From Prevotella sp. (GTDB lineage: Bacteria > Bacteroidota > Bacteroidia > Bacteroidales > Bacteroidaceae): a DNA stretch of 46,830 nucleotides. Position 1 is the stretch's first letter; each line of letters starts with the position of its first letter. A program made the position numbers and the translations under genes. Positions 1 through 7,656 of the stretch are shown here, piece after piece. The stretch covers positions 1 through 46,830 of the forward strand of contig JAGCPV010000174.1 in assembly GCA_017965475.1 (NCBI GenBank), read 5' to 3'. The notes under the pieces were generated by a model. It ran no database searches, was not told the origin of the DNA, and saw only the letters and a program-made list of their open reading frames with translations.

Positions 1-45
1 ATCTTTGCCCCCGATAACATAATTGTAGAACCTAAAAAGATGTAA
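1..45 (+). CDS. C-terminal end of an upstream gene (partial)
   Basis: The first frame is open from the window edge and ends at TAA, giving a 14-residue tail that finishes IVEPKKM. A possible next gene starts three bases after the stop, as expected inside an operon. Nothing about its function can be read from so short a tail. It could also be chance open frame. Confidence 0.35.
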   Translation: MFAPDNIIVEPKKM

Positions 46-48
46 GTT

Positions 49-132
49 ATGACTGGATTATTTCTGATTTTTGTAATGGCGATTGCCCTCGGCAGTCTGA
101 TGAATGGTTATATTGTTTCACTTAATGATTAG
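49..132 (+). CDS. Possible small membrane peptide (27 aa)
   Basis: An ATG opens three bases after the preceding stop and encodes 27 residues that are almost entirely one hydrophobic helix (LFLIFVMAIALGSLM), ending SLND. It would be a single-pass membrane peptide. Its tight spacing to the upstream frame supports translation, but there is no recognised family and no homology evidence, so it may be spurious. The HIRAN gene follows directly. Confidence 0.3.
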   Translation: MTGLFLIFVMAIALGSLMNGYIVSLND

Positions 133-139
133 TAAAGTT

Positions 140-490
140 ATGGTTACAAAGAAAGTGTTTTTTATGGATTGTCACCTCGCAGGTCGTAAGTATCACGATG
201 CAGACGAGGTGTGGGATGAACTCAAAGTGGGTACCATTGTGGAACTTCGTCGTGATTTGGAAAACAGGTTTGATGGTTATGCTGTTCAGGTAGTTTATAC
301 TGATGCCGATGGAGAGGAGTTTTGTCTTGGTTACGTGCCAAGTGGCGAGAACGAAGATCTGGCCAATTTCCTCGAAATGGGATGGGGTAAAATCTTTGAA
401 GCACGTATCAGCAGGATCATCCCAGAGGCTCACCCAGAGCAACAGATCCAACTCACCATCAAGATCAGACGAAATGAAAAGTTGTCTTGA
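140..490 (+). CDS. HIRAN domain-containing protein
   Basis: A protein of about 116 residues that is essentially one HIRAN domain, the small beta-barrel first described in HIP116/Rad5 helicases, where it binds DNA ends. Visible hallmarks are HLAGRKYHD near the N terminus, the VELRRDLENRFDGYAVQV strand pair, LGYVPSGEN, and a C-terminal strand IQLTIKIRR. In-frame ATGs exist at 104, 125, 140 and 161. The ATG at 140 is preferred because it leaves a compact domain and limits overlap with the upstream peptide. Free-standing bacterial HIRAN proteins are widespread but poorly characterised; a DNA-binding or repair accessory role is inference. Confidence 0.8.
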   Translation: MVTKKVFFMDCHLAGRKYHDADEVWDELKVGTIVELRRDLENRFDGYAVQVVYTDADGEEFCLGYVPSGENEDLANFLEMGWGKIFEARISRIIPEAHPEQQIQLTIKIRRNEKLS

Positions 491-638
491 AAAGATGATC
501 GATCATTCTCTGTCTGCTCTCTTCCGGATTGCAGACCTTGTCACCAGCAGGAATTCACATTCTTTAGGCGAGTCTGCTGGTGATAATCTCTCAACGAAAA
601 CAATCAGATTCTCTAAAGAAGATGTGCTGATGGATTAA
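474..638 (+). CDS. Small hypothetical protein overlapping the HIRAN gene (54 aa)
   Basis: An ATG at 474 lies inside the last codons of the HIRAN gene, a 17-base overlap, and opens a 54-residue frame ending at 638. The product is polar, with an amphipathic N-terminal part (MKSCLEKMIDHSLSALFRIA) and a Ser/Asp-rich tail. No family is recognised. The overlap would allow translational coupling to the HIRAN gene. The frame can be extended upstream to 303, but only as a shadow of the HIRAN coding sequence. Confidence 0.4.
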   Translation: MKSCLEKMIDHSLSALFRIADLVTSRNSHSLGESAGDNLSTKTIRFSKEDVLMD

Positions 639-654
639 AATAAATATGGTATTA

Positions 655-686
655 TTTGGCAGATACGAATTATTTGACTATCTTTG
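655..686 (+). promoter_or_regulatory. Bacteroidetes-type promoter for the 703 gene
   Basis: TTTG at 655-658, a 20-base spacer and TATCTTTG at 679-686 match the sigma-70-like (sigABfr) consensus TTTG-N19..21-TAnnTTTG. Transcription would begin near 693, about 10 bases before the ATG at 703. This decides the start of the downstream gene, because the upstream ATG at 646 would not be in the mRNA. Confidence 0.75.
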
Positions 687-702
687 CACAAACTTAAAAC
701 AA

Positions 703-1371
703 ATGAGGATATTAACCTATAACATCAATCGCTCTTCGCAAGAGAAGATAGATAAGATTATGCAATTTGATGCAGATGTCTATATCTTGCCAGAAGTTGC
801 CTCTCCTGCTCAGGTAAAGTTGTCTGAGGGGTATAGGATGGAATGGATGGGCAATTACGACTTCAAAGGGCTTGGTGTTATCTGGAAATCAGAGTTGAAG
901 GCGATTGTACCTCAATGGCTCAACCCTAACCATCAGTATATGCTTCCTTTGATGATGGAGGGAGTTTTGATAATGGCAGCGTGGCCTACAAGGTCTGATA
1001 GTAATGCCCCTAAAGACTATCCTCAGATTGCGATGGAAGCTTTGCAAGAGTATGCTCCATATCTCAAAGAATATTCCGCGATTATCTCTGGAGACATGAA
1101 CTGCTATAAAGGCCAGTCTGGCGAAACGAAGCAATTTAGTATTGAGGCCATCTTTGATTTCCTTGGAAGCATGGGCTATGTCAGTGCTTATCATCAGCAG
1201 ACGGGTGAGGTGCTGGGTAAGGAAACCACAGCAACCTATTTCCATAGGTTTGATGAGAAGTCGCCTTTCTTTTTAGACTACACTTTCTCAAATATACCTA
1301 TCAAGTCCTATACTCTTTGCAATTGGGAAAAAGAGATGAGTGACCATGTAGCACAAGTGGTAGAGATATAA
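703..1371 (+). CDS. Endonuclease/exonuclease/phosphatase family protein
   Basis: A 222-residue member of the EEP fold (DNase I / exonuclease III / phosphodiesterase superfamily). The N terminus MRILTYNIN carries the strand with the conserved Asn. LPEV supplies the metal-binding Glu, SGDMNCY is the GDxN motif, and SDHVAQVVEI at the C terminus is the SDH motif with the catalytic His. The protein is short for the family and has no signal peptide, so it should act in the cytoplasm. The substrate cannot be read; DNA, RNA or a phosphodiester are all possible. The ATG at 703 is chosen because of the promoter just upstream. The sirtuin gene follows after 11 bases, so the two are probably co-transcribed. 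Confidence 0.82.
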   Translation: MRILTYNINRSSQEKIDKIMQFDADVYILPEVASPAQVKLSEGYRMEWMGNYDFKGLGVIWKSELKAIVPQWLNPNHQYMLPLMMEGVLIMAAWPTRSDSNAPKDYPQIAMEALQEYAPYLKEYSAIISGDMNCYKGQSGETKQFSIEAIFDFLGSMGYVSAYHQQTGEVLGKETTATYFHRFDEKSPFFLDYTFSNIPIKSYTLCNWEKEMSDHVAQVVEI

Positions 1372-1382
1372 TACAGTATTCT

Positions 1383-2105
1383 ATGGAAACGAAGAGTATT
1401 ATTAGACAGAAACTTGTTGTATTCACAGGAGCAGGGATTAGCAAAGAAAGTGGCATCCCGACTTTCCGTGATGCTGATGGATTGTGGAAAAAATATGATG
1501 CGAAGGAACTGGCAAGTGTTGCTGGCTTCGAAGAAAAGCCTCAGGCCGTACTTGATTTCTATAATGCCCGTCGTAAGAATCTGCTTGAGGTTGAGCCAAA
1601 TCATGCTCATATAGTATTGGCAGAGTTGGAACAAATGCATGATGTGACAATAATAACTCAGAATGTTGATAATCTACATGAACGAGCAGGTAGTAGTCGT
1701 GTTATCCATCTGCATGGTGAATTGACAAAGGTAACTTCTTCACGTAATCGCCTTGATCCTGATAATATTCAGGAGTATCCACTAGAGAAGCCAATCCTTT
1801 TAGGAGATAAAGCTGCAGATGGTTCGCAACTTCGTCCATATATTGTGTGGTTTGGTGAATATCTTGGACCAGAAATACAGGAGGCCATTCATCTGATAGA
1901 ATATGCAGATATATTTGTGGTGATAGGTACGTCGCTTGTTGTATATCCTGCAGCTGGCTTGGTAGATTATGTACACCCAGAAATACCAAAATTTATAGTT
2001 GATCCAGGTGTTATGGATGGAAAACTACCACATGGTTTTATGCATATAAGAGCAGGTGCAGTTGATGGAATAGATATTTTAGTTGAGGAATTGAAGAAAC
2101 TATAG
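1383..2105 (+). CDS. NAD-dependent protein deacylase (SIR2 family, class III-like)
   Basis: A 240-residue sirtuin that removes acyl groups from lysine using NAD+. GAGIS (16-20) and IPTFRD form the NAD loop, TQNVD (92-96) binds NAD, H111 in HLHGE is the catalytic base and GTSLVVYPAAGLV is the second Rossmann motif. FYNARR places Tyr60 and Arg63 in the YxxR arrangement that marks SIRT5/CobB-type desuccinylases and demalonylases. The protein contains no cysteine, so the usual four-Cys zinc ribbon is absent; this is known from other Bacteroidetes sirtuins. Its full canonical fold argues for protein deacylation rather than a phage-defence SIR2 effector, although its neighbour is a defence-type nuclease. 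Confidence 0.9.
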   Translation: METKSIIRQKLVVFTGAGISKESGIPTFRDADGLWKKYDAKELASVAGFEEKPQAVLDFYNARRKNLLEVEPNHAHIVLAELEQMHDVTIITQNVDNLHERAGSSRVIHLHGELTKVTSSRNRLDPDNIQEYPLEKPILLGDKAADGSQLRPYIVWFGEYLGPEIQEAIHLIEYADIFVVIGTSLVVYPAAGLVDYVHPEIPKFIVDPGVMDGKLPHGFMHIRAGAVDGIDILVEELKKL

Positions 2106-2124
2106 ATAATTAAAAACAAGGATT

Positions 2125-4245
2125 ATGCGTGACGCGACAAGAATTTGTGATTACTTTTATGGGGCAATGACATTATTCATTATTCCATTATATCAGCGTA
2201 AGTATGCTTGGCAGCAAAAGCATTGTGTGAGGCTGTTTGAAGACCTGAAGAAGATTCATCGACAGGGAATATATAGTCATTTCTTTGGTAGTATTGTAGC
2301 CTCTAGAGTTAATGAAGTGGATGATGATCTACTTATCATTGATGGCCAGCAACGTATTACAACCTTATCTCTACTGATTCTTGCTGGTCTTAATGCTGTT
2401 GCAAATAATGACATGGAAAAAGGTGACGAGGATATAGAGGAAGTGCGAAAGAACTATCTTTATGCTGTGCGTAGAAGAGTGGAGCGAAAGATAAAGTTGA
2501 AGCCTATTGAGGGAGACCTGGAAGCTTATGATGCTCTATTTAGTAATAACCTAGATGAGTTTATTAAGAACTCTGGCATCACATCAAATTATCTGTTATT
2601 CTATCAGATGATCAAAGCTAGTGATTTGAGTTTCAAAGACTTGATTGGTGCTATTGAAAAACTGACGGTAATAGATATCCGACTGGATTCCAAGGATAAT
2701 CCCCAACTTATATTTGAATCGTTGAACTCATGTGGTAAAGATCTAGAAGAGGCAGACAAGGTAAGAAACTATCTTTTGATGTCGCTATCACCATCTGAAC
2801 AAGAAGAATACTATCGTTCTTATTGGAGCAAAATTGAAAAAATGACAGATGGAGAACCCACAATGTTTATTCGTGACTACCTGACTATTGAAGAAGGTAT
2901 CATTAGCAATATTGAGGATTTGTATTTCGATTTTAAGAAGTATGACGAAGAGCGTCAAATAGAAAGAAGAAAACTTCTGGAAATGATGTTGAAGTATGCC
3001 CGTTATTATAGACAAATAACAAAAGGTGAAACAGGTAATAAGCGTATAGACAGGAAGTTGAAGCAGATAGCCAACATCGGAACTACTGTGCACTTGCCTT
3101 TCTTTATGTCATTCTTTGATTATGCAGAAAATAATGCATTAAGCGAGGATGAGATATACGAAGTACTTGATGTAATAGAGAACTTTTGGGCTAGACGTAT
3201 TATTTGTAACTATCCAGCCAATGCGCTTCAGAAGATGTTCGCCATTTTGCATAATGATATTCTGAAGATATATAAACGCCATGAGAAGAGGGGTATAGAA
3301 TTAACGTTGCCTTATTCACAGATATTAAAGCATGTACTTCTGAGAAAACAAGGTACGGCAGCTTTCCCTGAGAACGAAGAGATAATAAAAGAGTTTCCTA
3401 TTAGACAAATATACAGAATACCAAGTAGTTATCGTTGTTTCTTGTTTGAGAGAATGGAAAATGAAAACAGTCCTGAAGCCAACGATACAATTGTGGCGAA
3501 GATGCAGTCTGGCGAATTCACCATTGAACATATCATGCCTCAGACATTGACTCCTCAGTGGAAACTGGAACTTGGTGAAAACTGGGAGGATATATATAAT
3601 GCTTATTTACATACATTTGGCAATCTCACGTTGACAGGATTTAATGTATCCTACAGCAACCATTCTTTCATGGAAAAGAAAGAAGGCTATATAGATCGTA
3701 AGGGTAATAAAATAGATGGTTTTGATAACTCTGCTTTCCGTTTGTCGAACTATTTGAAACATTGCTCAAAATGGACTCTGGATGAGATCCTGGAAAGGCA
3801 GAATAACCTGCTCAACAATTTCCTACATCTATGGCCCATGATAAAGTCTGATTATATACCTTTAGAGAAAGAGTATGAGCTTGTTTCATTCGATGATGAT
3901 GAATATGAACTGACTGGCAGAACGATTCAAGGATTCAGATATCGTGATGAGCGGCACTCTGTAATAACTTGGAAGGATATGTTGGTTATGGTTTGTAAAC
4001 TCATGTATAATGAGAATCCCTCAACCATGACTTATCTCGCCACTAAGAACTACTGGATACACGAGACAGATGGCAAAGATAAGACAAAGATAGCGGATCA
4101 ATGCTACGTGTATTCTTCGTGTAGTACAAATACAAAACGGAGCATATTAAATTATCTTTTTATGGAATTAGGTATTCCTTCGAGTGTATTGGAATTTGAA
4201 TTGGCTCCACTTGCGGATAAAGTATTTGATTCAGAAGGTGAATAA
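2125..4245 (+). CDS. GmrSD-type restriction endonuclease-like protein (DUF262 + DUF1524)
   Basis: A 706-residue protein with the layout of single-chain GmrSD/BrxU/SspE-type enzymes. The N-terminal DUF262 domain shows IPLYQRKYAW (about 19-29) and the nucleotide-binding/hydrolysis motif DGQQR (73-77), followed by the helical IFESLNSCGKDLEEADKVRN-type segment. The DUF1524 His-Me nuclease motif is EHIMPQ (E468-H469), with the conserved N500 in FGNLTLTG. About 130 further residues form an unassigned C-terminal domain. Related enzymes restrict modified phage DNA (type IV restriction), and that is the likely role here. The gene is AT-rich compared with the region from 4824 onward. The next gene starts 16 bases downstream and may be a partner. 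Confidence 0.85.
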   Translation: MRDATRICDYFYGAMTLFIIPLYQRKYAWQQKHCVRLFEDLKKIHRQGIYSHFFGSIVASRVNEVDDDLLIIDGQQRITTLSLLILAGLNAVANNDMEKGDEDIEEVRKNYLYAVRRRVERKIKLKPIEGDLEAYDALFSNNLDEFIKNSGITSNYLLFYQMIKASDLSFKDLIGAIEKLTVIDIRLDSKDNPQLIFESLNSCGKDLEEADKVRNYLLMSLSPSEQEEYYRSYWSKIEKMTDGEPTMFIRDYLTIEEGIISNIEDLYFDFKKYDEERQIERRKLLEMMLKYARYYRQITKGETGNKRIDRKLKQIANIGTTVHLPFFMSFFDYAENNALSEDEIYEVLDVIENFWARRIICNYPANALQKMFAILHNDILKIYKRHEKRGIELTLPYSQILKHVLLRKQGTAAFPENEEIIKEFPIRQIYRIPSSYRCFLFERMENENSPEANDTIVAKMQSGEFTIEHIMPQTLTPQWKLELGENWEDIYNAYLHTFGNLTLTGFNVSYSNHSFMEKKEGYIDRKGNKIDGFDNSAFRLSNYLKHCSKWTLDEILERQNNLLNNFLHLWPMIKSDYIPLEKEYELVSFDDDEYELTGRTIQGFRYRDERHSVITWKDMLVMVCKLMYNENPSTMTYLATKNYWIHETDGKDKTKIADQCYVYSSCSTNTKRSILNYLFMELGIPSSVLEFELAPLADKVFDSEGE

Positions 4246-4261
4246 AGAAGAAATATTAGCT

Positions 4262-4699
4262 ATGTGCAGGTTCTACAAAGGTGAAAAAAGATGTCCTAAG
4301 GATATATCCTTTGTAGGATGGGAGTGTGAGGAGATGTATGTGAAGGAAAAACTGGCTGGTAATGAGGATTCCTTCATGGAGGATGTGAACTTATTCTGTA
4401 AATTAGGGCTTGATAAGATTCCTGAACTAAAAGATGGTACCCCCATTGAGATACAAGCAACCATGTTTGAACGATTCTGTCATAATAGTGACACTGATCC
4501 TGTTATATTAGCTAACTATTTCCCCCAGTTTTATGCAAGGGAAGTGAATAAGTCAGATGAATTGGACTCTGATATTATCTGCCTTAAGTTATGGAAAGGT
4601 GATCGAGTGCCCCAGAATGAGTGGGAGAGAAAGCAGAAAGAAGAGTTCGATGAAATGAAAAAACAAGGGGAGGTACCTGATATATCTTGGTTTGAGTAG
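4262..4699 (+). CDS. Hypothetical protein next to the GmrSD-like gene
   Basis: A 145-residue acidic, soluble protein of no recognised family (MCRFYKGEKRCPKDISFVGWECEEMY at the start, DEMKKQGEVPDISWFE at the end). There is no signal peptide or membrane segment. The frame is open back to 4184 inside the nuclease gene, but the ATG at 4262, 16 bases after that stop, is the natural start. The spacing suggests co-transcription with the nuclease, so a cofactor, inhibitor or specificity role is possible. That is inference from position only. Confidence 0.6.
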   Translation: MCRFYKGEKRCPKDISFVGWECEEMYVKEKLAGNEDSFMEDVNLFCKLGLDKIPELKDGTPIEIQATMFERFCHNSDTDPVILANYFPQFYAREVNKSDELDSDIICLKLWKGDRVPQNEWERKQKEEFDEMKKQGEVPDISWFE

Positions 4700-4823
4700 G
4701 ATAAAAAGCAATAATGAAATATCTCAAATCCAATAAATAGGGAAATCATCTCGCAGAAATAGGGTTTTCCCCATAGGAATATTAGATATTTTTCTCACCT
4801 TTGCAACGTCAAATCTTTTAAAA

Positions 4824-5525
4824 ATGATGCTTATGAAAGAAAATCGTATTATTGCATCGGCCCTCATTGCGGTGGGCGTTGCGGTTATGGGCTTGTTTAT
4901 CAAGGCTGGCATCGACAACTTTGCCAACAAGGATCGTAAGGTTACCGTCAAGGGACTTGCTGAGCGCGAGGTGCCTGCTGATAAGGTGACGTGGAGCATT
5001 GGCACCAAGGTGACGGGTAACGACCTGCCGCTGCTCTATGAGAACATCAACATCCAGACGGACAAGATCAAGAGGTTCCTGAAACAGAATGGTCTCGACG
5101 AGAAGGAAATCACGGTGAATCCTCCCACCATCAGCGACCTAGAGGCCCGCGAATGGGGCGACAACCAGAAGAACTTCCGTTACATCGTCAACACGACGAT
5201 TACCGTGGCGACGAATAAGGTGACAGAGGTCAATAAGGCCATCTTCAAACAGGGTGAACTGCTGAAACAAGGTGTCGCCATCGAGAACAGCTCCCCTGAC
5301 TATGAGTATGCCTCGTTCCAGCAGATGAAGCCGGAGATGATGGCGGAGGCGATCAAGAATGCACAGAAGACGGCAGAACAGTTTGCCGAGGCCAGCAAGA
5401 GTGAACTGGGCCAGATCCTGACGGCAGGGCAGGGGCAGTTCGAGATCGAGGATCGCGACCAGAACACACCCTACATCAAAAAACTGCGCGTCGTGACCAC
5501 CATCACTTATTCGTTGAAAGACTAA
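4824..5525 (+). CDS. SIMPL domain-containing protein (DUF541)
   Basis: A 233-residue exported protein. One hydrophobic helix (about residues 8-28, [18 protein letters not shown]) acts as a signal anchor and is followed by a SIMPL/DUF541 domain: [21 protein letters not shown] at its start, a central [21 protein letters not shown] helix and the final [15 protein letters not shown] strand. Such proteins sit in the periplasm or at the inner membrane face and have been linked to oxidative-stress resistance; the molecular function is unclear. Three clustered ATGs (4824, 4827, 4833) make the exact start ambiguous. CACCTTTG at 4796-4803 resembles a -7 box but has no matching -33 box. GC rises sharply here relative to the preceding genes. 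Confidence 0.85.
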   Translation: MMLMKENRIIASALIAVGVAVMGLFIKAGIDNFANKDRKVTVKGLAEREVPADKVTWSIGTKVTGNDLPLLYENINIQTDKIKRFLKQNGLDEKEITVNPPTISDLEAREWGDNQKNFRYIVNTTITVATNKVTEVNKAIFKQGELLKQGVAIENSSPDYEYASFQQMKPEMMAEAIKNAQKTAEQFAEASKSELGQILTAGQGQFEIEDRDQNTPYIKKLRVVTTITYSLKD

Positions 5526-5545
5526 AATGGCAATGAATATGCAGA

Positions 5546-5629
5546 AATAAGTGGATATTTATGCGTAATAAGGAGTCCTTTAGCGAAAATAAGGACTCCT
5601 TTTGCCAAAATAAGGAACCCTTAATTCGT
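5546..5629 (+). repeat. 21-bp tandem repeat, three clear units plus one degenerate
   Basis: Units beginning AATAAGG start at 5567, 5588 and 5609, exactly 21 bases apart. A degenerate unit (AATAAGTGG) sits one period earlier at 5546. The cores AAGGAGTCCTT, AAGGACTCCTT and AAGGAACCCTT are near-perfect palindromes, so each unit can form a small hairpin. The array fills the gap between the SIMPL and AlkZ-related genes. It may act as a terminator or a protein-binding array; no function can be assigned from sequence alone. Confidence 0.7.
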
Positions 5630-5654
5630 GAAAAGTACCTTTTTATGGCATAAA

Positions 5655-5686
5655 TTTGGATTTCTGCGGGATTTTGCTTAATTTTG
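5655..5686 (+). promoter_or_regulatory. Bacteroidetes-type promoter for the AlkZ-related gene
   Basis: TTTG at 5655-5658 and TAATTTTG at 5679-5686 are separated by 20 bases, a full match to the Bacteroidetes consensus. Predicted transcription starts near 5693, about 14 bases before the ATG. Confidence 0.75.
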
Positions 5687-5706
5687 CCACAAATTCTAAA
5701 TGATGA

Positions 5707-6387
5707 ATGATGGATTTAAAGCATCGCGAAATATACAGTTGCGCCCAAATCATGGAGCTGATCCAGGAAATTGGTTTTCTGCCGTTGCTGGATAGTGGCA
5801 TCCGTGGCTATTCAGCGGAGGAGATGGTGGCTGACGACTGCCGTTACGTGGTGCTGCCTGACGGTGGCTGGGACTGGCCGTTGTGGAAGTGGAAGGGCCC
5901 GATCATCACGGAGGGCAACTGCGTCTATGGCAAGTTCTTCGCGGGTAAGGCAGGCTTTATCAGTAAGGCATGGTGGCCTGATTTCTGCAACTACCGCCGT
6001 CATCTGCATCCTGTGCCATCGGAGGGTTCCATCGAGGAGACCATCCTCTTCACGCTGCAGGAACAGGGGCCGCTGATCACCCGTGAACTGCGGGCGGCCT
6101 GTGGCTTCACAGGCCCCAAAATGCGCAGTCGTTTTGATGGCTATGTCACCCGTCTGCAGATGGCCTGTCGCGTCATCACGGAGGATTTCGTCTATCCCAT
6201 GGACAAGCATGGGCGCGAATACGGCTGGGGATGGTCGCTGCTCACGACACCAGAACAACTCCTTGGGCGGGAGGCATGTCAGTGTCCGCGTTTGCCAGAG
6301 GCCTCTTTCGACCGTCTCTTCGACCATTTCAAGACCCTCCTTCCCGATGCTTCGGAGAAGCAGATCCTGAAACTCATCAAAGGCTGA
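5707..6387 (+). CDS. AlkZ-related protein (winged-helix)
   Basis: A 226-residue protein resembling the Bacteroidetes family annotated as AlkZ-related. It has an N-terminal IYSCAQIMELIQEIGFLPLL helix, the ADDCRYVVLPDGGWDWPLWKWK segment, the YGKFFAGKAGFISKAWWPDF core and a winged-helix-like region (TLQEQGPLITRELRAACGF). AlkZ/YcaQ proteins are DNA glycosylases for crosslinks. This family shares the helix-turn-helix architecture, but whether it has glycosylase activity is not established. Two ATGs three bases apart mark the start. The next gene follows after 23 bases, suggesting a short operon. Confidence 0.7.
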   Translation: MMDLKHREIYSCAQIMELIQEIGFLPLLDSGIRGYSAEEMVADDCRYVVLPDGGWDWPLWKWKGPIITEGNCVYGKFFAGKAGFISKAWWPDFCNYRRHLHPVPSEGSIEETILFTLQEQGPLITRELRAACGFTGPKMRSRFDGYVTRLQMACRVITEDFVYPMDKHGREYGWGWSLLTTPEQLLGREACQCPRLPEASFDRLFDHFKTLLPDASEKQILKLIKG

Positions 6388-6410
6388 GACAATACAGTAA
6401 ATACACAGAT

Positions 6411-6785
6411 ATGGAACAGAAAAGGACAACACCAGAGCAGATCACGCAGTTAGGGCCGAATGAGATCTTCGTCTTCGGCAGTAACCTTGCAGGCATGCAT
6501 GGCGGTGGGGCGGCCTGGGTCGCCTACAGAAAGTTTGGTGCCATCATGGGACAGGGCGTCGGCTTGCAGGGGCGCAGCTACGGCATTCCCACGATGCAGG
6601 GTGGGGTGGAGACCATCAAGCCCTATGTGGATGAGTTTATCGCCTTTGCCAAGAGCCGTCCGGATCTGACGTTCCTCGTCACCCGTATCGGCTGTGGCAT
6701 CGCTGGCTTCACGGATGCGGAGATCGCGCCTCTGTTCGTGAGGGCCCATGAGGTGGAGAATATCGTGCTGCCTCCGGATTGGTGA
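6411..6785 (+). CDS. A1S_2505-like (phosphatase-fold) protein
   Basis: A 124-residue cytoplasmic protein. IFVFGSNLAGMHGGGAAWVA near the N terminus and VTRIGCGIAGF in the second half are the signature segments of the small family seen in phages and bacteria (A1S_2505 family), whose glycine-rich loop resembles macro/ADP-ribose-binding proteins. Substrate and role are unknown. The ATG at 6411 is used; the frame extends upstream to 6231 only as a shadow of the preceding gene. The SDR gene follows within 22 bases. Confidence 0.72.
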   Translation: MEQKRTTPEQITQLGPNEIFVFGSNLAGMHGGGAAWVAYRKFGAIMGQGVGLQGRSYGIPTMQGGVETIKPYVDEFIAFAKSRPDLTFLVTRIGCGIAGFTDAEIAPLFVRAHEVENIVLPPDW

Positions 6786-6807
6786 TGGACAAATAAAAAA
6801 CAAGAAG

Positions 6808-7527
6808 ATGAAAGCAATCGTGATTGGTGCCTCTTCAGGCATCGGCAAAGAGGTGGCGCAGCTCTTCATCGACGAGGGTTGGACAGTCGGACTGGCAGCC
6901 CGTCGTGACGGTATGCTGCTGCCGATGATGCATGCCCATGAGGACAGGGTGAAAGTGGCGAAGATCGATGTGACAGCCAGTGATGCTGGAGAGAAACTGA
7001 TGACGCTGATCAAGCGGATCGGTGGTATGGACCTGTTCTTCTATGCCGCTGGTATCGGAAGGCAGAACCGTGAGTTGGAGGAGACGATCGAACTCTCCAC
7101 CGTGCGTACCAACGCTTTGGGCTTTACGCGGATGATCGGCGAGGCCTACCGCTACTTTGCTGCCAATGGTGGGGGACATATCGCCGCCATCACGTCGATC
7201 GCTGGTACGAAGGGTCTGGGACCCGCTCCTTCCTATTCCGCCACGAAGGCCATGCAGGCCACCTATCTGCAGGCACTGGAACAGTTGGCTCATGCCAAGG
7301 AACTGAAGATCAGCCTTACGGATATCCGTCCCGGTTTTGTGGATACCGACCTGTTGTCGGGCACCCATCATTATCCGATGCTGATGCAGCCGGCGCCTGT
7401 GGCCAAGGCCATCGTGAAGGCCGTCAAGCAGAAGAAGCACGTCTGCGTCATCGACTGGAAATGGCGCCTGCTGACAGCCCTCTGGCGCAGGATCCCACTC
7501 TGGTTCTGGCGCAGGATGAAGCTGTAA
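6808..7527 (+). CDS. SDR family NAD(P)-dependent oxidoreductase
   Basis: A 239-residue short-chain dehydrogenase. GASSGIG near the N terminus is the TGxxxGxG cofactor loop, the AAG segment follows strand 4, the catalytic Ser is in ITSIAG and the catalytic pair is YSATK (YxxxK). The C terminus (WKWRLLTALWRRIPLWFWRRMKL region) is basic and aromatic and may associate with membrane. No partner fixes the substrate. It ends 130 bases before the DAR-APE cluster, which has its own promoter and no ketoreductase of its own. This enzyme is therefore a candidate for the missing beta-keto reduction, but that is a guess from position. Confidence 0.85.
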   Translation: MKAIVIGASSGIGKEVAQLFIDEGWTVGLAARRDGMLLPMMHAHEDRVKVAKIDVTASDAGEKLMTLIKRIGGMDLFFYAAGIGRQNRELEETIELSTVRTNALGFTRMIGEAYRYFAANGGGHIAAITSIAGTKGLGPAPSYSATKAMQATYLQALEQLAHAKELKISLTDIRPGFVDTDLLSGTHHYPMLMQPAPVAKAIVKAVKQKKHVCVIDWKWRLLTALWRRIPLWFWRRMKL

Positions 7528-7574
7528 TCCTGATCTCCCTTTTGGGATGAAAATGCAGTTTTTTGGTCTTTTTG

Positions 7575-7606
7575 CTTGCGCAAGTCAATAATTATATGTA
7601 CCTTTG
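7575..7606 (+). promoter_or_regulatory. Promoter of the first DAR-APE transcription unit
   Basis: TACCTTTG at 7599-7606 is a good -7 box. CTTG at 7575-7578 lies 20 bases upstream, with TTTG at 7571-7574 slightly further away. A perfect 10-bp palindrome, CTTGCGCAAG (7575-7584), covers the -33 element and could be a regulator site. Transcription would start near 7613, about 44 bases before the methyltransferase ATG. Confidence 0.6.
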
Positions 7607-7656
7607 CACGCCAAATACGCGTGCATACGGATAATTAAGCAAAAAAAGACAATAAA

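Noticed and set aside
646-702. Upstream ATG extension of the endonuclease/exonuclease/phosphatase gene
   Set aside because: The consensus promoter at 655-686 lies inside this extension, and MRILTYNIN at 703 is the normal family start.
1383-4699. SIR2 plus nuclease as an abortive-infection defence pair
   Set aside because: The sirtuin is a complete class III deacylase of housekeeping type, without the fused or associated domains of defence SIR2 effectors. Only the DUF262/DUF1524 gene looks like defence.
5546-5629. Possible CRISPR array
   Set aside because: Repeats are directly adjacent with no spacers, units are only 21 bp, and no cas genes are present.
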